Positions 12,179 to 13,245 of a stretch of DNA of 13,245 nt are shown here, one piece after another. The notes beneath the pieces were generated by a model. The model was not told the DNA's origin, made no database searches, and worked only from the letters and a program-made list of their open reading frames with translations. The stretch lies in assembly GCA_013153295.1 (NCBI GenBank), contig JAADEV010000114.1, forward strand, positions 1-13,245, read 5' to 3'. A program made the position numbers and the translations under genes. The first letter of the stretch is position 1. Every line of letters begins with the position of its first letter. Source of the stretch: Aquificota bacterium (lineage in GTDB: Bacteria > Aquificota > Aquificia > Aquificales > Hydrogenothermaceae).

Positions 12179-13242
12179 AAACTGTGGCAGTTGGAATGAG
12201 TGGCGGGGTAGACTCCTCTGTGTCAGCCCTTCTGTTAAAAGAGCAAGGATACAATGTTATAGGAATATCACTTAAATTTACCACCCCGACCTGTGATGCC
12301 ACAGATATACAGGTATGCTGTTCCCCACAGGATATAAAGGACGCAAAAAAGGTGGCAGAGTATCTGGATATACCCCACTATGTTTTTGACTGGGAGGAGG
12401 TTTTTTACAACAAGGTAATAAAACAGTTTGTTGAGGAATACAAAAGGGGTAAAACGCCAAACCCCTGTAGTTTATGCAACAGGGAGGTAAAAACAGGTTT
12501 ACTGGCAAAGTTTGTAAAGGAAGGCTTTGGAATAGACTTTTTTGCCACAGGTCATTACCTTGGGGTGGTTGATTTTGAAGGTTCAAAGGTTATAAAAAGG
12601 GGTATAGACAGACAAAAAGACCAGTCTTACTTTATGGCATTACTAAGAAAAGAGGTTTTACCTTACCTTATCTTCCCATTACATAACCTTACAAAGGAAG
12701 AGGTAAGGAAAATAGCAAAAGAGTATAAAATCCCAGTTGCCCAAAAAAAGGAGAGCTTTGAGATATGCTTTACAGAGGGAAAAGCCCCACACCAGTTTTT
12801 AGCTGAAAGGGGGTTTTTAAAGGAAGAAGAAGGGGATATAGTCCTTACAACTGGGGAGGTTGTAGGAAAACATAAAGGGCTTTCCAGATACACAATTGGA
12901 CAGAGAAGGGGCATAGGTGTTAGGTGGAAAAAACCTTTATATGTAATAGGAAAGGATATTAAAAACAACAGGCTTATAGTAGGGACAAGGGAAGAGCTTT
13001 TAACAGATTTTGTAGATGTGGAGTGGCTTAACCTTTTTATCCCGTTTAAAAAGTTAGAAAAACTTAACATACAGGTGCAAGGTAGATACAAACAGAAACC
13101 TGTCCCTGTAAAAGGTATACAAAAACTACCTGAAGGCGGTTTTCGTTTCCACTTCCAATCACCTACAGAAAGGTTTGCCAGTGGACAGACCCTTGCCGTA
13201 TACCACGGGGATATACTCCTTGGCGGTGGGGTTATAAGCTGA
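12175..13242 (+). CDS. mnmA: tRNA-specific 2-thiouridylase MnmA
   Basis: 355-residue enzyme that adenylates U34 and inserts sulfur to make 2-thiouridine in tRNA-Lys, tRNA-Glu and tRNA-Gln. The N-type ATP pyrophosphatase loop GMSGGVDSSVSA (7-18) opens the protein. The nucleophile is C101 in NPCSLCNREVKTG and the persulfide-forming partner is C198 in SFEICFTEG. GRDQ-like RQKDQSYFMALL (146-157), LSRYTIGQRRGIGV and the C-terminal beta-barrel end FASGQTLAVYHGDILLGGGVI are all family features. The start is GTG at 12175 in a GTGA overlap with the pilC stop, with GGGAG at 12161-12165 as a weak SD. The gene is complete, its TGA ending 3 nt before the window edge. The sulfur donor chain cannot be read from here, though thiS lies three genes upstream in the same operon. 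Confidence 0.96.
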   Translation: MKTVAVGMSGGVDSSVSALLLKEQGYNVIGISLKFTTPTCDATDIQVCCSPQDIKDAKKVAEYLDIPHYVFDWEEVFYNKVIKQFVEEYKRGKTPNPCSLCNREVKTGLLAKFVKEGFGIDFFATGHYLGVVDFEGSKVIKRGIDRQKDQSYFMALLRKEVLPYLIFPLHNLTKEEVRKIAKEYKIPVAQKKESFEICFTEGKAPHQFLAERGFLKEEEGDIVLTTGEVVGKHKGLSRYTIGQRRGIGVRWKKPLYVIGKDIKNNRLIVGTREELLTDFVDVEWLNLFIPFKKLEKLNIQVQGRYKQKPVPVKGIQKLPEGGFRFHFQSPTERFASGQTLAVYHGDILLGGGVIS

Positions 13243-13245
13243 AAA

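Noticed and set aside
1..13245. CRISPR array, insertion sequence, prophage or toxin-antitoxin module
   Set aside because: I saw no regularly spaced repeats, transposase, integrase or paired small toxin-antitoxin genes; all sizeable frames belong to housekeeping or pilus families.

Overview
The window looks like a chromosomal housekeeping segment of a thermophilic bacterium of the Aquificota, possibly the Hydrogenothermaceae. This rests on the AT-rich sequence, heavy use of AGA/AGG arginine and ATA isoleucine codons, lysine/glutamate-rich proteins, an archaeal-type Prx6 peroxiredoxin, compact operons and strong AAGGAGGT ribosome binding sites. It is an inference from style and gene content, not from a 16S or database match. 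I see no insertion sequence, phage gene, CRISPR array or obvious island; gene density is high and nearly every protein falls in a recognisable family.

Layout. Positions 1-160 (minus) hold the N-terminal part of purE, cut by the window edge. Positions 408-1205 (minus) encode a MlaF-type ABC ATPase. A 49-bp gap separates it from two overlapping plus-strand genes for minor pilins (1255-2069). These end in a perfectly palindromic terminator shared with a convergent minus-strand pair, a Prx6-type peroxiredoxin (2097-2756) preceded by an AMMECR1-family gene (2815-3411).

From 3515 to 8165 all genes read plus: ispE, tRNA-Gln(UUG), prs, rplY (bL25/CTC), pth, rpsF, ssb, rpsR and rplI. They link isoprenoid and PRPP synthesis, peptidyl-tRNA recycling, ribosomal proteins and the single-strand DNA-binding protein. 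This block closes with a strong intrinsic terminator at 8192-8217. A second plus-strand operon then starts from a promoter near 8263-8292: mtnD (acireductone dioxygenase), fabI, thiS, pilT, pilC and mnmA. Its junctions are 12 nt, 9 nt, 4 nt, 6 nt and a 4-nt overlap, so it is probably one transcript.

How the parts relate. Type IV pilus functions appear twice: minor pilins at the left, and retraction ATPase plus platform protein at the right. ThiS and MnmA are both sulfur-transfer components and share an operon; the tRNA-Gln(UUG) in the window is of the class MnmA thiolates. Candidate promoters repeatedly show an extended -10 element (TGnTAtaAt) with a poor -35 box, and two plus-strand genes (the first minor pilin and ispE) have the -10 so close to the ATG that their mRNAs would be leaderless or nearly so.

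I did not find a clearly new multi-gene system. The observations most worth testing are the symmetric bidirectional -10 element at 1240-1247, the six-cysteine minor pilin, the SD of pilT written in the Gly-Gly-Gly codons of thiS, the palindrome in the mtnD leader, and a possible ThiS-MnmA sulfur relay.
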